Positions 5,729 to 6,247 of a stretch of DNA of 6,247 nt are shown one piece after another. Numbering within the stretch: the stretch's first letter is position 1; every line of letters starts with the position of its first letter. A program made the translations under genes and the position numbers. The notes beneath the pieces were generated by a model. It saw only the letters and a list, made by a program, of their open reading frames with translations, ran no database searches and had not been told where the DNA came from. Source of the stretch: Chloroflexota bacterium (GTDB lineage Bacteria; Chloroflexota; Anaerolineae; Promineifilales; Promineifilaceae); contig CAUJGI010000256.1 in assembly GCA_963169155.1 (NCBI GenBank), positions 1 through 6,247 of the forward strand. The letters are read 5' to 3'.

Positions 5729-6247
5729 TTACTGATTTTCCGTTTGTGATTGGTGATAGGATGGGGCAACGGCCGTCATCCGTTCCCCAACGTCTTCGGC
5801 TAAATTTGACTCAGCCAGCGCCTGATCGTAAGCCAGACCGTTGGCGCGAGCAAAACGACGCATCGCCGTGAGAGCGCGCTCGCTGTACCAGCGGTAGCGG
5901 TCCGCTTTGGGCAGCTGGTTGGGCGGCGGCGGAAACAGCCCAAAATTGGCCTTCATCGGCTGAAAATCCTTGCTGCTGGCGTGGGTGACGTAATGAGTCA
6001 GCGCGCCCAGCATGGTGCTGGTGGGGAAGATGACCGGCAGCTGCCCGTGCAGCAGGCGCGCGGCGTTAATTCCAGCCACCAGCCCGGTGGCCGCGTTGCC
6101 CATGTACCCTTCTACCCCGGTAATTTGTCCGGCAAAAAAGAGATCGGCCCGGCCGCGATACTGCAAGGTTGGCTGCAGCAGGCGCGGCGCGTTGATGTAG
6201 GTGTTGCGGTGCATCATGCCATAGCGCAAAAATTCGGCGTTTTCCAG
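5729..6247 (-). CDS. trmFO: C-terminal part of TrmFO, folate/FAD-dependent tRNA (uracil-54-C5)-methyltransferase
   Basis: The window holds the last 172 codons; the frame is open at 6247. TrmFO makes ribothymidine at U54 of the tRNA T-loop, using methylenetetrahydrofolate as methyl donor and FAD as reductant, in the cytoplasm. Family features visible: ENAEFLRYGMMHRNTYINAP at the cut edge, then LQYRGRADLFFAGQITGVEGY with NAATGLVAGINAARLL (FAD-domain closing motif), then STMLGALTHYVTH and KANFGLFPP in the C-terminal domain. The tail after about 130 residues (ERALTAMRRFARANGL onward) is variable. Full-length family members are about 430-480 residues, so about 60% lies outside. One detail: the usual GVEGY(V)ES is GVEGYMGN here. 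The stop TAA is at 5729-5731, and the kinase gene begins 13 nt later, so the two are probably co-transcribed. One ACGGCCGT octamer lies near the 3' end. Confidence 0.94.
   Translation of the reverse strand: MENAEFLRYGMMHRNTYINAPRLLQPTLQYRGRADLFFAGQITGVEGYMGNAATGLVAGINAARLLHGQLPVIFPTSTMLGALTHYVTHASSKDFQPMKANFGLFPPPPNQLPKADRYRWYSERALTAMRRFARANGLAYDQALAESNLAEDVGERMTAVAPSYHQSQTENQ

Larger units (their letters stand above)
55..5776. repeat. dispersed palindromic octamer ACGGCCGT, 11 exact copies (HIP-like)
   Basis: Exact copies start at 55, 677, 876, 1062, 1194, 1461, 3342, 3650, 3873, 4232 and 5769. Each is 8 bp, and the span given here only brackets them. A random 8-mer is expected about 0.1 times in 6.2 kb. 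Near-copies sharing seven of eight bases begin at 1639, 2587, 3734, 3972, 5437 and 5531. All exact copies lie in coding sequence and are read in all three phases on the minus strand: ACG-GCC-GT (Thr-Ala-Val) four times, AC-GGC-CGT (Tyr/Asn-Gly-Arg) five times, A-CGG-CCG-T (Arg-Pro) twice. This argues for a DNA-level cause rather than a repeated peptide. The core CGGCCG is a typical type II restriction site. The function is unknown; cyanobacterial HIP1 is the closest analogy. Confidence 0.85.

Noticed and set aside
5716..5769. Kinase start at TTG 5769
   Set aside because: It would overlap trmFO by 41 nt and add an unremarkable polar stretch of 18 residues; the ATG at 5715 just after the trmFO stop is simpler. 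It is not excluded, since neither has a good Shine-Dalgarno.

Overview
The window is a stretch of bacterial chromosome in which every convincing gene lies on the minus strand, so transcription runs from high to low coordinates. The composition is moderately GC-rich and coding density is high. The gene content (a TrmFO-type folate-dependent tRNA methyltransferase, a soluble histidine kinase, a DUF4140/DUF4139 protein, HflX and an M20 peptidase) fits Chloroflexota, for example an Anaerolineae-like lineage. That placement is an inference from protein character, not a database result.

Layout in order of transcription. (1) 6247-5729: C-terminal part of trmFO, open at the window edge. (2) 5715-4498: a cytoplasmic sensor histidine kinase starting 13 nt after the trmFO stop, probably co-transcribed with it, with no response regulator in the window. 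(3) 4497-4331: the only sizeable non-coding gap. It holds an 86-bp pair of inverted REP/BIME-like hairpins (4391-4476) and separates two transcription units. (4) 4330-2735: a DUF4140/DUF4139 (MuiA-like) coiled-coil protein. (5) 2723-1395: the ribosome-associated GTPase HflX. Its conserved N-terminus extends upstream of the first usual start codon, and it probably begins at an ATT behind a GGAGG Shine-Dalgarno. (6) 1386-1186: a 66-residue protein with two predicted membrane helices. (7) 1097-1: an M20 metallopeptidase with all the expected metal ligands, cut off near its C-terminus by the window edge. Genes 4-6 are separated by 11 and 8 nt and look like one operon. The peptidase follows after 88 nt and may belong to it or have its own promoter.

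The genes are mostly housekeeping: translation quality control and ribosome rescue (HflX), tRNA modification (TrmFO), peptide or amide hydrolysis (M20) and signalling (kinase). There is no phage, transposase, toxin-antitoxin, CRISPR or secondary-metabolite gene.

The most unusual signal is at DNA level. The palindromic octamer ACGGCCGT occurs 11 times in 6.2 kb, against about 0.1 expected for a random 8-mer. It is read in all three codon phases, which points to a highly iterated palindrome comparable in style to cyanobacterial HIP1. The second is the apparent ATT start of hflX.
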